Shown: piece by piece, positions 4,936-5,955 of the stretch
Layout: the number at the start of each line of letters is the position of its first letter
How positions within the stretch are numbered: position 1 is the stretch's first letter
Source of the DNA: Candidatus Woesearchaeota archaeon
GTDB lineage: Archaea > Nanobdellota > Nanobdellia > SCGC-AAA011-G17 > GW2011-AR17
Reading direction: 5' to 3'
Assembly: GCA_009691355.1 (NCBI GenBank)
Contig: SICW01000046.1
Coordinates: forward strand, 1 to 5,955
Length of the DNA stretch: 5,955 bases
The notes under the pieces: generated by a model
What the model saw: only the letters and a program-made list of their open reading frames with translations
What the model was told of the DNA's origin: nothing
Database searches by the model: none
Translations under genes and position numbers: made by a program

Positions 4936-5082
4936 ATGGCTCAAAATACCTACATTCTTACAAAGAAGATTGCAAAACACGGTAGGCAAGCAATCATAGT
5001 TATTCCTAAAATTCTTCAAGATAAACTAAAACCAAACACTCTTGTACAAATTAAAATTGAAGTGTTACAGGAGGGAGAATAA
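4936..5082 (+). CDS. AbrB/SpoVT-like swapped-hairpin DNA-binding protein
   Basis: A 48-residue protein matching the short AbrB-type fold, in which two chains swap beta hairpins to form a DNA-binding dimer. The pattern is TKKIAKHGRQAIIVIPKILQ (9-28) followed by DKLKPNTLVQIKIEVL (29-44). That is basic strand, Gly-Arg turn, the near-invariant I-V-I-P-K strand and helix, then a Lys-Pro turn and final strand. Such proteins act as transcription regulators or as antitoxin DNA-binding parts; at this length there is no second domain. The start is the only in-frame ATG after the TGA at 4906. Its TAA shares one base with the ATG of the kinase gene (TAATG), so the two are co-transcribed and probably translationally coupled. 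It may autoregulate the operon, and it could be a target or partner of the kinase; neither is shown by sequence. Confidence 0.78.
   Translation: MAQNTYILTKKIAKHGRQAIIVIPKILQDKLKPNTLVQIKIEVLQEGE
5070..5074 (+). promoter_or_regulatory. Shine-Dalgarno site of the kinase gene
   Basis: GGAGG lies seven bases before the ATG at 5082, inside the end of the AbrB-like gene. It fixes the kinase start and is the only clear Shine-Dalgarno site seen in the window, as expected for an internal operon gene in a genome with leaderless first genes. Confidence 0.8.
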
Positions 5083-5955
5083 TGTCCTTAGTCTCTGATT
5101 ATGATCAAGTGGTCTCTTTAGGCGATTTTACAGCAGAACTCGCCATTCTTAATGAAAGGGGATATAAAATTTTAGAGCCTCTTGGTGAGGGACAGACAAG
5201 AGCTGCATATAAAGTCCTCTATACAAATGGCCTAGTCCAAAAACTTCGTGTTCTTAAACTTCCAAAAAGAGAAGTAGATCCTAATTCTGTAACAACAAGA
5301 ATAAATCTTCAATCAGGAGATCCAAATGAAAGAGAAGTTCTTACACTCAATCAAATTAGAAATCCCCATATTATTGAAGTCTATGAAGCATTCCCTGTCC
5401 CTCGTGGAGGAATTGCAACGGTAGAAGAGTGGTACGATGCTCTGTCTTTAGAAGACCTTGTTCGACTCTCCGGTCCCCTTAGTGAGGATCAATTTAGAAC
5501 AGTTTTCTCACAAACCATCGATGGATTTCAATTTTTATTTGAGAAAGAGGGCATCTATCATCGAGATATTAAACCTTCAAATATCCTAGTAGGAAGACGT
5601 GACTCCTTTGTAAAGATTACTGATTTGCAAAATGCTGTAAAGATAAGAGAAGTACGAGATCGTATGCTCCCAACAAGAGGAGGAACAGCGTATACCGATC
5701 CACGTATTCTCAATGCGTTAATGACGGAAGTAGAAAGCTCTTGTGATTTGCAAAGCGAGTTTTATGCTCTTGGAGCAACAATGTATTTTGCTCTTACTGG
5801 TGAACATTTGTTTGATCGTTCCTTAGTGCCTAGAGAAGGTGGAAAAAAAATTCTCCTTGGAAAAGATATTCTTGAAATAGCCTTACAAGAAGATGGACAA
5901 GACCTTCCTTTTATTGATCAAATAAAACACGACCAAGCTGTCAAAAAAAAGTTAA
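5082..5955 (+). CDS. Eukaryotic-like (Hanks-type) Ser/Thr protein kinase, 3' end cut by window edge
   Basis: Transfers the ATP gamma-phosphate to Ser/Thr on proteins. The 291 visible residues include a nearly whole catalytic domain: glycine loop LGEGQTRAAYKV (34-45, third Gly replaced by Arg), ATP-binding Lys59 in VLKLPK, probable alpha-C Glu85 in NEREVLTL, NPHIIEVYEAF (94-104), and the catalytic loop YHRDIKPSN (159-167) with Asp162, Lys164 and Asn167. The metal-binding Asp181 sits in ITDLQNA, where DFG has become DLQ. The activation segment has GGTAYTDPR (200-208), with Arg in place of the Glu of APE. The alpha-F segment DLQSEFYALGATMYFALTG (222-240) is intact. All phosphotransfer residues are present, so activity is likely despite variant structural motifs. 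The first 28 residues are an extra N-terminal segment. The frame is open at the right edge, so any C-terminal sensor or membrane domain is unseen. It is second in an operon with the AbrB-like gene. Confidence 0.9.
   Translation, partial: MSLVSDYDQVVSLGDFTAELAILNERGYKILEPLGEGQTRAAYKVLYTNGLVQKLRVLKLPKREVDPNSVTTRINLQSGDPNEREVLTLNQIRNPHIIEVYEAFPVPRGGIATVEEWYDALSLEDLVRLSGPLSEDQFRTVFSQTIDGFQFLFEKEGIYHRDIKPSNILVGRRDSFVKITDLQNAVKIREVRDRMLPTRGGTAYTDPRILNALMTEVESSCDLQSEFYALGATMYFALTGEHLFDRSLVPREGGKKILLGKDILEIALQEDGQDLPFIDQIKHDQAVKKKL

Noticed and set aside
5082..5955. Kinase as a dead pseudokinase
   Set aside because: DFG and APE are altered, but the ATP lysine, HRD aspartate, catalytic-loop Lys and Asn, and the metal-binding Asp are all present, and the frame is intact.

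Overview
The window looks archaeal, and most like a small-genome DPANN-type archaeon (Woesearchaeota/Pacearchaeota-like). Three things point that way. The glycyl-tRNA synthetase is the eukaryotic/archaeal-type single-chain enzyme. There is a diphthamide-synthesis (Dph2 family) gene, a pathway found in archaea and eukaryotes only. Almost every gene or gene pair starts about 28-32 bases after the first T of a TATA box, the layout of leaderless archaeal transcripts. The DNA is AT-rich by eye. The phylum assignment is inference; the archaeal assignment is well supported.

Layout. Positions 1-1250, minus strand: a two-gene operon with a family-2 glycosyltransferase (GTG start at 1250) followed, through an ATGA overlap, by a tRNA 2-selenouridine synthase (MnmH/SelU) that runs off the left edge. 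Positions 1251-1350: a divergent promoter region. Positions 1351-1464, plus strand: a 37-residue antitoxin-like gene that converges on, and overlaps by 4 bases, a RelE/ParE-type toxin gene on the minus strand (1461-1760). Positions 1761-1878: a second divergent promoter region. Positions 1879-2526: a naturally short Dph2-type protein. Positions 2602-3261: a 219-residue protein I do not recognise. Positions 3355-4857: glycyl-tRNA synthetase. Positions 4936-5954 (running off the right edge): a 48-residue AbrB-like DNA-binding protein overlapping by one base a eukaryotic-like Ser/Thr protein kinase.

How the genes fit together. The recognisable metabolic theme is translation: wobble-uridine selenation of tRNA (MnmH), the diphthamide modification of elongation factor 2 (Dph2) and glycine charging of tRNA (GlyRS). 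A possible RelE mRNA-cleaving toxin sits in their midst. The second theme is regulation, in the AbrB-like protein plus kinase operon. The two divergent promoter regions flanking the antitoxin/toxin pair share an 11-base element and a 14-base TATA-box block in the same order, which suggests common control or an old duplication.

No stretch longer than about 120 bases lacks a gene. I saw no tRNA or rRNA gene, CRISPR array, insertion sequence or attachment site.
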